Source of the DNA: Gilliamella sp. N-G2
Lineage (GTDB): Bacteria > Pseudomonadota > Gammaproteobacteria > Enterobacterales > Orbaceae
Length of the DNA: 64,000 nucleotides
Direction of reading: 5' to 3'
Assembly (NCBI RefSeq): GCF_002142215.1
Contig: NZ_NAST01000002.1
Location: 62,001-126,000 of the forward strand
Below the pieces are notes generated by a model. The model did not search any database. It was not told the origin of the DNA and was given only the letters and a program-made list of their open reading frames with translations. Below, piece by piece: positions 49,437-60,459 of the stretch (positions within the stretch are counted from its first letter, which is position 1; each line of letters begins with the position of its first letter). The position numbers and the translations under genes are program-made.

Positions 49437-51371
49437 ATGTCATTAATTAATCTTACCAATGCCTATTTATCATTTAGTGATGCGCCACTTCTTGATCATA
49501 TTGATATGTCGATAGAAACTAACGAGCGCGTCTGTCTTGTTGGTCGTAACGGTGCCGGTAAATCAACTTTGCTAAAAGTGCTGAATAAAGAAGTACCGCT
49601 CGATGAAGGACAAATTGTTTATGAAAACAACGTTATTGTCTCTCGATTGCAGCAAGATCCCCCTCGAGATATTCAAGGAAATGTTTTTGATTTTGTTGCG
49701 GAAGGTTTAAAAGAACAAGCGCAATTATTAAAAGATTACTATGCATTGTCACACTTAGTTGAAACTGATCCAAGTGAGGGTAATCTATCTAAATTAGCTA
49801 AAATGCAAGAACAGCTAGATCATCAAAATGGTTGGCAATTGGATAATCGTATTCGTAACGTCATTTCCTCATTATCGTTAGATGGTGAGGCATTATTGTC
49901 TTCGTTATCGGGTGGTTGGTTGCGTAAAGCGGCATTAGCAAAGGCACTAGTTTGCCAACCATCAGTACTATTATTGGATGAACCAACTAACCATTTAGAC
50001 ATCGATACCATTAAATGGCTGGAAGAATTTTTAAAAAGCTTTAATGGCAGTATTGTTTTTATATCGCATGACCGCTCTTTTATTCGCCAAATGGCGACTC
50101 GGATTATTGATTTAGATCGCGGTAAGGTTGCTTCTTGGGGCGGTGATTATGACAGTTATTTGCTAGGTAAAGAAGAAGCGCTGCGTGTTGAAGAGTTACA
50201 AAATGCCGAATTTGATAAAAAGTTAGCACAAGAAGAAGTCTGGATCCGTCAGGGTATTAAAGCTCGTCGAACTCGTAATGAGGGTAGAGTGAGAGCATTA
50301 AAAGCGATGAGACAAGAATATTCACAGCGTCGTCAAGTTATGGGCAATGCAAAAATGCAAATCGAGGAGGCACTGCGTTCAGGAAAAATTGTCTTTGAGC
50401 TAGATAATGTCAGTTATCAAATCGATGATAAAGTGTTAGTTAAGGACTTCTCGGTACAAGTGTTACGTGGTGATAAAATTGCCCTAATTGGCCCCAATGG
50501 TATTGGTAAAACCACATTATTAAAACTGATGCTAGGTAGTTTAGCACCGACATCAGGAAGTGTTCATTGCGGTACCAAACTTGAAGTGGCTTATTTTGAT
50601 CAGTATCGATTAGAGCTTGATCCAGAAAAAACCGTTATGGATAACCTTGCAGAAGGTAAGCAAGAGGTGATGGTAAATGGTCGTTCAAGGCATGTGCTTG
50701 GCTATTTACAAGATTTCCTATTTCCACCAAAACGAGCTCGAACACCGGTTAGAGCACTCTCGGGCGGTGAACGAAATCGTTTACTATTAGCAAAATTATT
50801 TTTAAAACCAAGTAATCTATTGGTGCTTGATGAACCAACTAATGACCTTGATATTGAAACATTGGAACTATTAGAAGAACTTGTGAACGATTATCAAGGA
50901 ACGGTTTTATTAGTTAGCCATGATCGGCAATTTGTCGATAACGTGGTTACTCAGTGTTGGTTTTTTGAAGAACAAGGACGAATTGGTATTTATGCTGGTG
51001 GTTATACTGATGCTTTACAGCAACAACAGCAGACTAAACCAGTGAGTGCTCAAGCTACCAATAGTAAGAGTAATGAATCAGTTAAAAGTGACACCAACAA
51101 AACCAATAGTTCAAACCAAACGCCAGAGCAAGCGGTTAAAAAGAAGGTTAAATTAAGCTATAACGAACAACGAGAACTCGCCCAGTTACCTAATAAAATC
51201 GAGGAATTAGAAACAGCTATTGCTGATCTTCAAGCACAAATTGGCCATAGTGACTTTTTCAATCAACCTCATGAAGTCACGAGCCCAATACTACAATCTT
51301 TAGCCGATAAAGAAGCCGAGCTTGAAGTGGTATTTGAACGTTGGGAACAGTTAGAAGCATTAACTCAATAA
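49437..51371 (+). CDS. uup: ABC-F ATPase Uup
   Basis: 644 residues (E. coli 635). Two ATPase domains (GRNGAGKST / GPNGIGKTT; LSGGWLRKAALAKAL / LSGGERNRLLLAKLF; LLLDEPTNHLD / LVLDEPTNDLD), then a Ser/Asn/Lys/Thr-rich linker and a C-terminal coiled coil (residues ~570-644) that binds DNA in E. coli Uup. Linked to ribosome function and to limiting transposon excision. The stop codon lies within the following hairpin. Confidence 0.95.
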   Translation: MSLINLTNAYLSFSDAPLLDHIDMSIETNERVCLVGRNGAGKSTLLKVLNKEVPLDEGQIVYENNVIVSRLQQDPPRDIQGNVFDFVAEGLKEQAQLLKDYYALSHLVETDPSEGNLSKLAKMQEQLDHQNGWQLDNRIRNVISSLSLDGEALLSSLSGGWLRKAALAKALVCQPSVLLLDEPTNHLDIDTIKWLEEFLKSFNGSIVFISHDRSFIRQMATRIIDLDRGKVASWGGDYDSYLLGKEEALRVEELQNAEFDKKLAQEEVWIRQGIKARRTRNEGRVRALKAMRQEYSQRRQVMGNAKMQIEEALRSGKIVFELDNVSYQIDDKVLVKDFSVQVLRGDKIALIGPNGIGKTTLLKLMLGSLAPTSGSVHCGTKLEVAYFDQYRLELDPEKTVMDNLAEGKQEVMVNGRSRHVLGYLQDFLFPPKRARTPVRALSGGERNRLLLAKLFLKPSNLLVLDEPTNDLDIETLELLEELVNDYQGTVLLVSHDRQFVDNVVTQCWFFEEQGRIGIYAGGYTDALQQQQQTKPVSAQATNSKSNESVKSDTNKTNSSNQTPEQAVKKKVKLSYNEQRELAQLPNKIEELETAIADLQAQIGHSDFFNQPHEVTSPILQSLADKEAELEVVFERWEQLEALTQ

Positions 51372-51393
51372 GCGCTCAATGTGAGCGCTTATT
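51367..51393. terminator. Shared terminator of uup and sotB
   Basis: Perfect 12-bp stem AATAAGCGCTCA / TGAGCGCTTATT with a 3-nt loop, overlapping the uup stop and six bases from the sotB stop. No T run, but placed for both convergent genes. Confidence 0.7.
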
Positions 51394-51398
51394 CATGA

Positions 51399-52562
51399 CT
51401 ACCAAGTTTTTTTGGATAAAAAGTAAAAGAGTATTAGCGCTATAATCACAAAAATAGCACCAACAAAGCCAATATAATGGGTGGATAAGTAAACCAATAC
51501 TTGGCTGCCGACAAAGGCGCCACCACCTATACCGATATTATAAATACCCGAATAAACCGAGGTCGCAATATCAGCTGCATCAGGTGCAGCATCAATAACT
51601 TTACTCTGCATCACCATACCAATAATGGTAATCGCAAGTCCCCAAACCATACCTTGTACTATTGCGGTTATGAGACTAAAAGAACAGACATAAAGCGATA
51701 ATAAACAGATAATTAATAATATCACCGGCATAACTAAGATGGCGGTTGGATGTGGTTCGGAATATTTGGCAAAAATTAAACTACCTATCATGCCTGAAAA
51801 ACCGACAGCTAATAATAAGCTCACGACAATTTGTTCGCTAAAGCCACCAACATTAAGCATAAATGGCGTTATATAAGTATAAGTGGTAAAATGGCCGGTA
51901 ATAATAATAGCAGTTAATAAATAAATATTTAGTAATACAGGTCGTTTAAGTACTTCAGGAATGGCTTTTAGTGAAATTGTGTTCATACTAGGAACAGCCG
52001 GTAACAAATAAATTAATGAAGCCATTACACAAAATGCGATAACCCCGATACATAAAAATGTGACTCGCCAGCCAACTAATTGGCCGATCATTGTTCCAAT
52101 AGGAATCCCTAATACTGTTGCCATTGAAGTGCCAACCACAATAAAACCCATCGCTTTAGCTTTTTTACCATTGGGTGCTAATCGAACCGCTAAAGGCGTG
52201 GTAATTGCCCAAAATACAGCATGGGCGCAAGCAATACCGATTCTAGCAACCATTAAACTATAAAAACTCCAAGCAAAGCCAGCCAAGATGTGACTACCAA
52301 TAAATAAACAAAATAAAAATATAAGTAGTTTACGGCGTTCCATTTTTGCGGTTAATACCGTTAAAGGTAAAGATAATAACGATACAGCCCAAGCATAAAT
52401 AGTTAATAATAGTCCGGCATGCGCGACATCCATCGAAAAACTTTCAGCAATATTCGGCAGTAATCCAACTGGTACAAACTCTGTGGTATTGAATATAAAA
52501 GCAGCAAGGGCAAGGCAGAGAATCGACGACCAGATTCGAGACCGTTTATTAGCATTATTCAT
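51399..52562 (-). CDS. sotB: Sugar efflux MFS transporter SotB
   Basis: 387-residue, 12-helix DHA1-type efflux protein. AAFIFNTTEFVPVGLLPNIA, YAWAVSLLSLPLTVLTAKMERRKLL and the late FSGI-like VYSGIYNIGIGGGAFVG segment match E. coli SotB (YdeA), which exports arabinose and IPTG-like sugars. The substrate here is inferred only. Divergent from the DUF486 gene. Confidence 0.87.
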   Translation of the reverse strand: MNNANKRSRIWSSILCLALAAFIFNTTEFVPVGLLPNIAESFSMDVAHAGLLLTIYAWAVSLLSLPLTVLTAKMERRKLLIFLFCLFIGSHILAGFAWSFYSLMVARIGIACAHAVFWAITTPLAVRLAPNGKKAKAMGFIVVGTSMATVLGIPIGTMIGQLVGWRVTFLCIGVIAFCVMASLIYLLPAVPSMNTISLKAIPEVLKRPVLLNIYLLTAIIITGHFTTYTYITPFMLNVGGFSEQIVVSLLLAVGFSGMIGSLIFAKYSEPHPTAILVMPVILLIICLLSLYVCSFSLITAIVQGMVWGLAITIIGMVMQSKVIDAAPDAADIATSVYSGIYNIGIGGGAFVGSQVLVYLSTHYIGFVGAIFVIIALILFYFLSKKTW

Positions 52563-52758
52563 GATTAATGTTATAGAAGGGATTGAGATTCAATAATTTG
52601 ATTATAGCTGAATATTATTGACTATTAAACAACGATGGCAAATAAATCATTAGATTAAATTAGTTATTTTTTGTTTAATCAGTGAGCTGTTTTTCTACAT
52701 TAAAAAATATAAAGGTATATAATATCGCCACCTACAATTAATCGTTCGATTAAATATC

Positions 52759-53112
52759 ATGAATCAACTTTTGATCACAGTTTGTCTACTAACCTGTAGT
52801 AATATTTTTATGACTTTTGCTTGGTACGGTCATTTACGGTTTTTGCATAATCAAGTTTGGATTGTTGCCGTATTTATCAGTTGGGGAATTGCACTGTTTG
52901 AATATTTGCTACAAGTCCCCGCAAACCGTATTGGTTTCCAAGTCGCCAGTGCAGGGCAATTAAAAATAATTCAAGAAGTGATTAGCTTGTCTGTATTTAT
53001 TCCATTTTCAGTTTACATTCTAAAAGAACCATTTAAAACCGATTATATTTGGGCTGGTTTATGCTTGCTCGGAGCAGTGTTTTTTATGTTCAAGGATAAA
53101 ATTATCGCTTAA
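52759..53112 (+). CDS. DUF486 / DMT-family small membrane protein
   Basis: 117 residues, four membrane helices in the pattern of DUF486 (QLLITVCLLTCSNIFMTFAWYGHLRF; WGIALFEYLLQVPANRIG; AGQLKIIQEVISLSVF; LCLLGAVFFMF). Half the size of EamA proteins, probably working as a dimer. Function unknown. Monocistronic. Confidence 0.85.
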   Translation: MNQLLITVCLLTCSNIFMTFAWYGHLRFLHNQVWIVAVFISWGIALFEYLLQVPANRIGFQVASAGQLKIIQEVISLSVFIPFSVYILKEPFKTDYIWAGLCLLGAVFFMFKDKIIA

Positions 53113-53380
53113 TAGCAATATTCATAGTCGGAATATTATACAACTTGTTTATTCATCACCATAAATTATGCGGTTATCAAAAATCTTAAACAATAAATAG
53201 TAATGTGCTGTTCTTCATAAAAAGATTTTTGCTAACCAATGTTTAATGTTTTATTATCAAATAGTACTGTATTTATAATAATTATTGCTAATCCCATTAC
53301 ATATAAAACTTGCCGTTTCTTTATTGGTTCTATTAAGTTGCGTTCTCATCACTAATTAAAATAGTACTTAGGAGATATCT

Positions 53381-54121
53381 ATGCGTAAAAAGTTTTTATA
53401 TTCATTAGTAGTATCTATTTTATTTTGTTTTAACGTCCATGCCATTGAGGTTAAAGATGTAACCACAAATCCGAATGATTTTTATCTTACCCAAGAACAA
53501 GCACCAGATAGTTTACATTTATTACCGCCACCACCAGCATTTAATAGCGTTGATTTTTTAAGAGATAAAGCAATGTATGATTGGGGAAAATCCATGCGAA
53601 AAACTGAGCGAGGTAAACAAGCTTATCTTGACGCTGATTCGAGTAAAAATAATGTTACTAAACAATTTTCAACCGCTTTTGGATATGATATTTCAATTGA
53701 TACCTCGCCTGAGATTTATAAACTTATTACCACAATGAAAGAAGATGCTGGTGATCTTGCTACTCGATCGGCTAAACAATATTACAACCGCATTAGACCA
53801 TTCTCATTCTTTAATGAAGCCACTTGTCGACCAGAAGACGAAAAAACATTATCGACTAATGGCTCATATCCTTCCGGACATACCACAATGGGATTCGCTA
53901 TAGCCTTAGTTTTAGCTGAAATACATCCAGAACGGCAAAATGAAATTTTAAAACGCGGTTACGAAGTTGGTGAAAGCCGAGTTATTTGTGGTTATCATTG
54001 GCAAAGTGACGTTGATGCGGCAAGAGTCATGGCGGCGGCAGTAGTTGCACAATTACATACTAATCCTGCATTTATTGAGCAATTAGCTAAAGCAAAAGCT
54101 GAACTAAATCAATTTAAATAG
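53381..54121 (+). CDS. phoN: Class A nonspecific acid phosphatase (PhoN/PhoC type)
   Basis: 246 residues with a signal peptide (LYSLVVSILFCFNVHA, cleavage near residue 21). Phosphatase motifs: KQYYNRIRPF (K-X6-RP), GSYPSGHTT, and GESRVICGYHWQSDVDAAR with the catalytic His. Secreted to the periplasm, hydrolysing organic phosphate monoesters. Good AGGAG ribosome binding site. It could equally be called phoC or apyrase-like; the exact subtype is not certain. Confidence 0.87.
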   Translation: MRKKFLYSLVVSILFCFNVHAIEVKDVTTNPNDFYLTQEQAPDSLHLLPPPPAFNSVDFLRDKAMYDWGKSMRKTERGKQAYLDADSSKNNVTKQFSTAFGYDISIDTSPEIYKLITTMKEDAGDLATRSAKQYYNRIRPFSFFNEATCRPEDEKTLSTNGSYPSGHTTMGFAIALVLAEIHPERQNEILKRGYEVGESRVICGYHWQSDVDAARVMAAAVVAQLHTNPAFIEQLAKAKAELNQFK

Positions 54122-54197
54122 CTATAGGGTGTTTATAGGTAACTAAATCATTTACTTATATTGGTTGTTATCCTTTAACAACCAATATTAATTTCCG

Positions 54198-55265
54198 TTA
54201 TAGCGCTTTAAATGATATATCTGGCAAAATTGTTTCTCCTTGCCAATACAGTTGACTAGCAACTTGTGCGGCAATATTACAATATAATTGCGTAAATTCA
54301 CTATCAGGATGACTGACTACTGTTGGTTTTCCAGAATCAAGATCTTGGCGTAATAAACGGTGAAGCGGCATTTGACCAAGTAATTTTGTTTGGTATTTTT
54401 CAGCTAGACGCTTAGCACCATCCTCACCAAAAATCGCTTCATGGTGACCACAATTTTCACAGATGTGATAACTCATATTTTCAATAATACCAATGGTTGG
54501 AATATTCACTTTATTAAACATCGTGATACCTTTTTGCGCATCAATTAATGCAATATCTTGTGGTGTGGTAACAATGACCGCTGCTGTAACAGGAATGTTT
54601 TGTGCTAATGTTAATTGGATATCACCAGTACCTGGTGGCATATCAATAACCAAATAATCAAGTTCAGGCCACAGTGTATCTTGTAAAATCTGTAAAAGCG
54701 CTTTACTTGCCATTGGTCCTCGCCAGACCATCGCACCATCAGTATCAACTAAATAGCCAATTGAATTACTAGCAAGACCATAAGCCATAATTGCTGACAT
54801 ATGTTTATTGTCAGGCGTTAATGGTTGTTCTTTTTCAGTGCCAAGCATTGTTGGGATTGATGGGCCGTAAATATCAGCATCTAAAATACCCACTTTAGCC
54901 CCTTGTTTTTGTAACGCTAAAGCTAAATTAACTGCAGTTGAGGATTTGCCAACTCCTCCTTTACCTGAACTTATCGCAATAATATTTTTGATATTATTAA
55001 TAGCATGATGACTATTTGCTCGCTTTAATGTGGCAATATTATATTTAATATTCCAATTCACATTTTCAACACCATCTAATTCAAGTAATAATGGCGTCAC
55101 TGTTGTTTTCAGATCTTCAAAACCAGTTTGCCAAGCAAAAGGCATGGTCAAGCTAATCATTAGTTCTTGATTAACCCGTTCACATTGGGAAATAGCCCCA
55201 AGTTCAATCAGATTTTTCTGTAGAGTAGGGTGACGAAAATTCTCAAGAATTTTTTTTGCTTCCAT
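54198..55265 (-). CDS. mrp: Iron-sulfur cluster carrier protein Mrp/ApbC
   Basis: 355-residue P-loop NTPase (E. coli 369). N-terminal MIP18-like domain (~1-85), deviant Walker A ISSGKGGVGKSSTAVNLA, DADIYGPSIP, and the cluster-binding CENC near residue 270. Loads Fe-S clusters onto apo-proteins. Divergent from metG as in E. coli. Confidence 0.95.
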   Translation of the reverse strand: MEAKKILENFRHPTLQKNLIELGAISQCERVNQELMISLTMPFAWQTGFEDLKTTVTPLLLELDGVENVNWNIKYNIATLKRANSHHAINNIKNIIAISSGKGGVGKSSTAVNLALALQKQGAKVGILDADIYGPSIPTMLGTEKEQPLTPDNKHMSAIMAYGLASNSIGYLVDTDGAMVWRGPMASKALLQILQDTLWPELDYLVIDMPPGTGDIQLTLAQNIPVTAAVIVTTPQDIALIDAQKGITMFNKVNIPTIGIIENMSYHICENCGHHEAIFGEDGAKRLAEKYQTKLLGQMPLHRLLRQDLDSGKPTVVSHPDSEFTQLYCNIAAQVASQLYWQGETILPDISFKAL

Positions 55266-55519
55266 GTTAATAGACCTTGTATCTAGCTCGTTGGTATATA
55301 TTCAGTTATTTTACTTCAAATTGTTATAGATATTATCAATAACTTTAATGGACAATAAATTACAAAATTATCTTTTTTTACATTCCAATAAAAATACAAC
55401 CAGTCCAAAATTGATTGGCTTTATAAAGAAATTTAGGCAAATTATGGCATAAATCTAGCGATAATCACACGATTGTTGTACTATTTCTGCCATTATGAAA
55501 TTAAAGGTAATAATTTAAC

Positions 55520-57547
55520 ATGACAACTCAACGCAAAATATTGGTGACTTGTGCGCTTCCATACGCAAACGGTTCAATTCACTTAGGTCATATGCTTGAA
55601 CATATTCAAGCTGATGTATGGGTTCGCTACCAGCGCATGCGTGGCAATGAAATCTATTTTATTTGTGCCGATGATGCGCATGGAACGCCGATTATGTTGA
55701 AAGCTCAGCAATTAGGCATCACTCCTGAGCAGATGATCGCTGAAGTAAAAGTCGAACACCAACGTGATTTTGCCGGATTTAACATTAGTTTTGATAATTA
55801 TCATTCAACTCATAGTCCTGAAAATCGTGAAATATCAGAACAAATATATAAACGTTTAAAAGCGAATGGTTATATTAAAACTAAGGTTATTTCACAACTG
55901 TTTGACCCTGAAAAACAGATGTTTTTACCAGATCGTTTTGTAAAAGGTACTTGTCCTCGTTGTAAAGCTCCAGACCAATATGGCGACAATTGTGAAGTAT
56001 GTAGTGCGACTTATAATCCTACTGATCTTATTAATCCTAAATCAGTCGTTTCAGGCGCAACGCCGATTTTAAAACAATCTGAGCATTTCTTCTTTGATTT
56101 ACCTGAGTTTGCCACAATGTTACAAACGTGGATACGTTCAGGTACATTACAAGAACAAGTTGCTAATAAGATGCAAGAATGGTTTGAAGCAGGTCTACAA
56201 CCGTGGGATATCAGCCGTGATGCCCCTTATTTTGGTTTTGAAATTCCTGATGCACCAGGTAAATATTTTTATGTTTGGTTAGATGCTCCAATTGGTTATA
56301 TGGGATCTTTCCTTAACTATTGTAATAAAAATAATAAAGCGATTTTTGATGAGTTCTGGAATAAAGATTCAACGACCGAGCTTTATCATTTTATTGGTAA
56401 AGATATTGTTTATTTCCATAGTTTGTTTTGGCCAGCAATGCTAGATGGTAGTCAACATCGCAAACCATCAAATATTTTTGTACACGGTTATGTAACTGTT
56501 GATGGCGCTAAAATGTCAAAATCTCGTGGTACTTTTATTCAAGCAAGTACCTATCTAAAACATCTGGATCCAGATTGTTTACGTTACTATTATGCCGCTA
56601 AATTGTCGCCACATATTGATGATATTGATCTTAATCTTGAAGATTTTGTTCAACGAGTTAATAGCGATTTGGTAAATAAAGTGGTTAACATCGCATCACG
56701 TTCGGCTGGATTTATTAGTAAAAGATTCGACGGCAAATTATCTGATAATATTGCTGCACCAGAACTTTACGCCTTATTTGTCGAAAAATCGCAAGTTATT
56801 GCTGATGCTTTTGAAAAACGAGAATCAGGTAAAGCGGTACGTGAAATTATGGCTTTAGCTGACGAAGCAAACCGCTACATTGATGAAAAAGCGCCGTGGG
56901 TGGTTGCTAAGCAACAAGATCAAGATCAGCAATTACAAGATATTTGTTCTATGGGGATCCATTTATTCCGTATATTAATGACCTATTTAAAACCTATCGT
57001 ACCTTCATTAGCTGAACGTAGTGAAGCATTTTTAAATAGTCAATTAGAATGGCATACAATAGATAAAGCCTTAACCGGTCATAAAATTAACAGTTTTAAA
57101 GCTTTATTCAACCGAATTGATATGGATAAAATTAATAACATGATTGAAGAAACTAAACAGCAAGTGGCAGCAACTACACCAGCAAAAGAAAAGGTAGCCG
57201 AACCAATTGCGGAAACTATAAATTTTGACGATTTTGCTAAAGTAGATATGCGCGTTGCCTTAATCAAAAACGCTAGTTTTGTTGAAGGTTCAGATAAATT
57301 ATTGCAATTAACGTTAGATATTGGTGATGAAACCCGTAATGTATTTTCAGGTATCAAACAATACTATCCTGAACCAGAAGTATTAATTGGTCGTTTAACT
57401 ATTATGATTGCTAACTTGGCACCTCGTAAAATGCGTTTTGGTGTTTCAGAGGGTATGGTTCTTTGTGCTAGTGGTAAAGATGACAATGAAGGTGTTTATC
57501 TATTATCACCAGATAGCGGAGCTAAACCGGGGATGCGTATCTCTTAA
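55520..57547 (+). CDS. metG: Methionyl-tRNA synthetase
   Basis: 675 residues (E. coli 677). HIGH motif in [10 protein letters not shown], zinc knuckle [22 protein letters not shown] in AKMSKSRGT, anticodon helix bundle, and C-terminal EMAPII-like tRNA-binding/dimerisation domain from ~575 ([16 protein letters not shown] ... GMRIS). Intact. Confidence 0.98.
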   Translation: MTTQRKILVTCALPYANGSIHLGHMLEHIQADVWVRYQRMRGNEIYFICADDAHGTPIMLKAQQLGITPEQMIAEVKVEHQRDFAGFNISFDNYHSTHSPENREISEQIYKRLKANGYIKTKVISQLFDPEKQMFLPDRFVKGTCPRCKAPDQYGDNCEVCSATYNPTDLINPKSVVSGATPILKQSEHFFFDLPEFATMLQTWIRSGTLQEQVANKMQEWFEAGLQPWDISRDAPYFGFEIPDAPGKYFYVWLDAPIGYMGSFLNYCNKNNKAIFDEFWNKDSTTELYHFIGKDIVYFHSLFWPAMLDGSQHRKPSNIFVHGYVTVDGAKMSKSRGTFIQASTYLKHLDPDCLRYYYAAKLSPHIDDIDLNLEDFVQRVNSDLVNKVVNIASRSAGFISKRFDGKLSDNIAAPELYALFVEKSQVIADAFEKRESGKAVREIMALADEANRYIDEKAPWVVAKQQDQDQQLQDICSMGIHLFRILMTYLKPIVPSLAERSEAFLNSQLEWHTIDKALTGHKINSFKALFNRIDMDKINNMIEETKQQVAATTPAKEKVAEPIAETINFDDFAKVDMRVALIKNASFVEGSDKLLQLTLDIGDETRNVFSGIKQYYPEPEVLIGRLTIMIANLAPRKMRFGVSEGMVLCASGKDDNEGVYLLSPDSGAKPGMRIS

Positions 57548-58178
57548 CGCGCTTTTCTTAATCCTTAAAAAGGGCATCTTAATAAATCTGATATGTTAAG
57601 ATGCCGATAAGAAAAGAAGATGAAAATGTTCAAAAAAACTCAGTAATAGCAAAGATTAATAACAAATAGTAATTTTGTAACAAGGACAGAATAAAACTTA
57701 CATCTGCAAATAAAAAAAGACAAATCTTTGCCGATTTTATCGAATAAATATTCCTTAATGGTTAACCCAATCCCCCCAAAAAATATCAAACAATTCACAA
57801 TCCAAGTCAACTTAATTCAATATAGCTAACATAAAAAATAATACTTATCTAACAACTGATTAATGGTGATGTTTATTCAACGTGCGCTTAAAAAAACAGA
57901 ATACTTAGTTACGAAAATTATCTTTAATGAATTTAGTAGAAATATAATTATGACTTGATAGTCCTCTTAATTTTGAGATCTAAAAAGTTTAGACATTCTC
58001 ATCTTTAGGTGTTTTTGTTTAGGAAAGTTAATAGTTAAGAGAAGAAAATAGGTTGCGGGGATTTTTTTTGATCTTTATACTATTTTAACTTTTTTAAAAG
58101 AAATGATCGACTGAGGATTAGTCGATCAAGGATGTAAAATTTATATTAAACATGAGGTTATATGACAGGAACGTCAGA
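57548..58178. other. Gap between metG and secreted paralogue 3
   Basis: Contains a 10-bp stem GGCATCTTAA / TTAAGATGCC (57573-57605) after metG, with T-rich DNA only on its minus-strand side, a long AT-rich section, and the dyad at 58104. No gene recognised. Confidence 0.5.
58104..58128. promoter_or_regulatory. Perfect dyad upstream of secreted paralogue 3
   Basis: Arms TGATCGACT and AGTCGATCA separated by GAGGATT, 50 bases before the chosen start. Could be an operator or a leader hairpin. The paralogue at 60460 lacks it. Confidence 0.4.
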
Positions 58179-59714
58179 ATGGATTATAATTTTCACTCCC
58201 CAACATGGACAACATATAATTTAAATTCGGCTAAGTTAAGTTCACAATCTTTATTTTTCACTCCAATTTATTTTTTATTAAAATTTTGTGAAATCGTACG
58301 AGTTTTATCACGATCGTTAGATCGTTGCGTTTTATCCCAGCAGATCTTTTTAGGGTTATTGTTTGGTTTATTGTTAATAACTTCCTATTCTAGCCTAGCC
58401 TTAACCACTAAAACTTTGAATGTAATTAGTGGTAATGCGCCATATTTAATCTTCGACGGTGGTCAAACCCGAGTAACGAATTCCGAGGAGTTACTCGGGA
58501 TATCCCTTTCTGATGGTAGAAAATTCACCCCCGCAACCCCTAATTCAAGTATCAATCCTATTGAGTTACCTGTTGCAGGTCAGAGTTTTGCGAATATTGG
58601 TATGTCGGTACCAACAAATACTGATTCTATTGCATTAAGTTCACTTATTGGCCCACCCTATAATTATTGGGGTGATGATGATGGCGATGGTCAAGGCGTT
58701 AGTGGTATTACTGCTACGGGTAGTTTAAGTTTATCCATTGTTGATAAAAATAATCAGGCTGTATCACGCAATACCGTGTTAACAATTTGTAATGCCCCTT
58801 ATAAATTAACCTTATCTAATAGTGAAGCTACACTAAAAACACGTTATGGTGTACCTAATGAAAGTCGTTTTAGTGCGAGAGATGCAACTTACTATGTTAA
58901 TCCAAAGGCTAAGCCAGAGATTTGTTTTGCTAAGCCTAACTATTTTAACGGTAATGGAGTATATGCGGGTCCTACTCACATATGGGACATTGATAATGGT
59001 TTTCTAACTCAGTCTGTTATGCCATCGTCTTATGATTTAAACTTTCCGACTACTGGTGCGCATAATTTATATTTTGATTTAAATATAGCTGGTATTAATC
59101 AGGTCTTATATTGGGAGCCAGTTTCGCATGGTGGTATTACGGCGACTATGACATCTCCAACAAAAACTAGTGTTCATGTCACTCTAACTGGCCCGGCCGT
59201 TATGGACTCTTCGCAACAGATTTCAGATAATCCAACTCGTATCGATATGCCATCTTTGCCACAGGTATTTGAGTTAGTTGGTCGTGATAGTCCCGGAGGT
59301 AATGCCATCGTCAAGTATGGTTTTGTGTTAAAGCAGTGGTTCGTCAGCCGTGGTTCTCGTGAATACTCTCATTCAAGTACATCTTTATGGTGTACAAAAA
59401 TTGGTGATTATCGGTTGCCTATAGTAAAGGATTTAACTAACGCGACTTGTCAGGGATCTTGGTCAAGTTCTTACTGTAAAGGTGCTGTCGGTGCTACTCC
59501 ATCGTCACCTAATAATACATATCAGCGTCGAATTGGCGCCGGGTTCTTCACTGAGTGGGGATGCATCACCGATTATAGCGGTACCGACTTCTACTCCAAC
59601 CCCTATTGGACGGGTGATACAAATGACGGTAGCCCGTTTGCCGTTTCCTCGTGCTATGGTTATGTGACTAACATGCATTCTCAGAAAGACAGCGGGATTT
59701 GCGTTTATCCTTAG
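58179..59714 (+). CDS. Secreted Lcl_C-like protein (paralogue 3)
   Basis: 511 residues. Start at ATG 58179 because it has AGGA at good spacing and reaches WTTYN at exactly the same distance as paralogue 4; an ATG nine codons earlier exists. About 50 mostly cationic residues precede a hydrophobic segment (IFLGLLFGLLLITSYSSLA), an extended-signal layout. Then GNAPYLIFDGGQTRVTNSEELLGISLSDG, an Asp loop WGDDDGDGQG, TRYGVPNESRFSARDATYYVNP, NFPTTGAHNLYFDL, VTLTGP, and C-terminal DYRLPIVKDLTNA ... FFTEWGC ... YWTGD ... GICVYP resembling Lcl_C/DUF1566. Distantly homologous to the 31974/34033 pair. Function unknown. Confidence 0.72.
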   Translation: MDYNFHSPTWTTYNLNSAKLSSQSLFFTPIYFLLKFCEIVRVLSRSLDRCVLSQQIFLGLLFGLLLITSYSSLALTTKTLNVISGNAPYLIFDGGQTRVTNSEELLGISLSDGRKFTPATPNSSINPIELPVAGQSFANIGMSVPTNTDSIALSSLIGPPYNYWGDDDGDGQGVSGITATGSLSLSIVDKNNQAVSRNTVLTICNAPYKLTLSNSEATLKTRYGVPNESRFSARDATYYVNPKAKPEICFAKPNYFNGNGVYAGPTHIWDIDNGFLTQSVMPSSYDLNFPTTGAHNLYFDLNIAGINQVLYWEPVSHGGITATMTSPTKTSVHVTLTGPAVMDSSQQISDNPTRIDMPSLPQVFELVGRDSPGGNAIVKYGFVLKQWFVSRGSREYSHSSTSLWCTKIGDYRLPIVKDLTNATCQGSWSSSYCKGAVGATPSSPNNTYQRRIGAGFFTEWGCITDYSGTDFYSNPYWTGDTNDGSPFAVSSCYGYVTNMHSQKDSGICVYP

Positions 59715-60459
59715 CGGTTAGTTGGTACGTAAGCTAGGGATAGGTAAAATAGAGTTAGGATGTTAAAAAATAATTGCCTTGCCAAGGCAATGACGCTGAC
59801 GAAGTGGACGATAAAAAACAATTTTGTAGTGGTAGTAGGAACCATCCGCTCTAATTGGGCCAATTTGTTTTTGAGGGAAAGTTTTTTCAGTGAAAATTTT
59901 TAATCAATAAACATCAGCTGACGGTATAGGCTTTTTGACTATTTTTATAAAAAAATAACCTATTTTATAAATTGCAAAATGAATGTAATTAATAACAACT
60001 TTTTATTACTCCTTATTTAAAAAAAATTACTGTATTGGGGAAGTTGTTTGAACTCATTAACTCTATATTATTTGTAAATTAATACAGATTGCTGGTCTAG
60101 GTTACCTGATGATTTCTACAAAAAGATAATCTATTTTATTAAATAAATAATGACTGTAGTCAACAAAAATCTGTTATAGCTTTTTATGTAAAATAGTTGC
60201 TGTAAAGGGATACTATCCCGATTATTTAACCTAAATCCATAGAATAAATTGTACCCCCTAAATTCAGTTATATGAATGAGTTAAACATTGCAATCTTTTA
60301 GTAAACTCTTTACGAAAGTTAACAATAAAAAATAAAAAAATGTTGCATCTCATTTTTCCAGTCACTATACTTTTTTAACTGTTTGATGTAAACGGTTAAA
60401 ATCCAATTGGTGTTGTAAAAATGGAAATAAATCAAAATATTAATTAATGGATTGTCGAG
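59715..60459. other. Gap between paralogues 3 and 4
   Basis: 745 bases without a gene I can support. It holds the hairpin ATTGCCTT-GCC-AAGGCAAT (59773-59791), whose T-rich side faces the minus strand. Two stretches near 59930-60030 and 60090-60200 share a loose similarity (AACCTATTTTATAA / AATCTATTTTATTA and following), perhaps an old local duplication. Confidence 0.45.
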
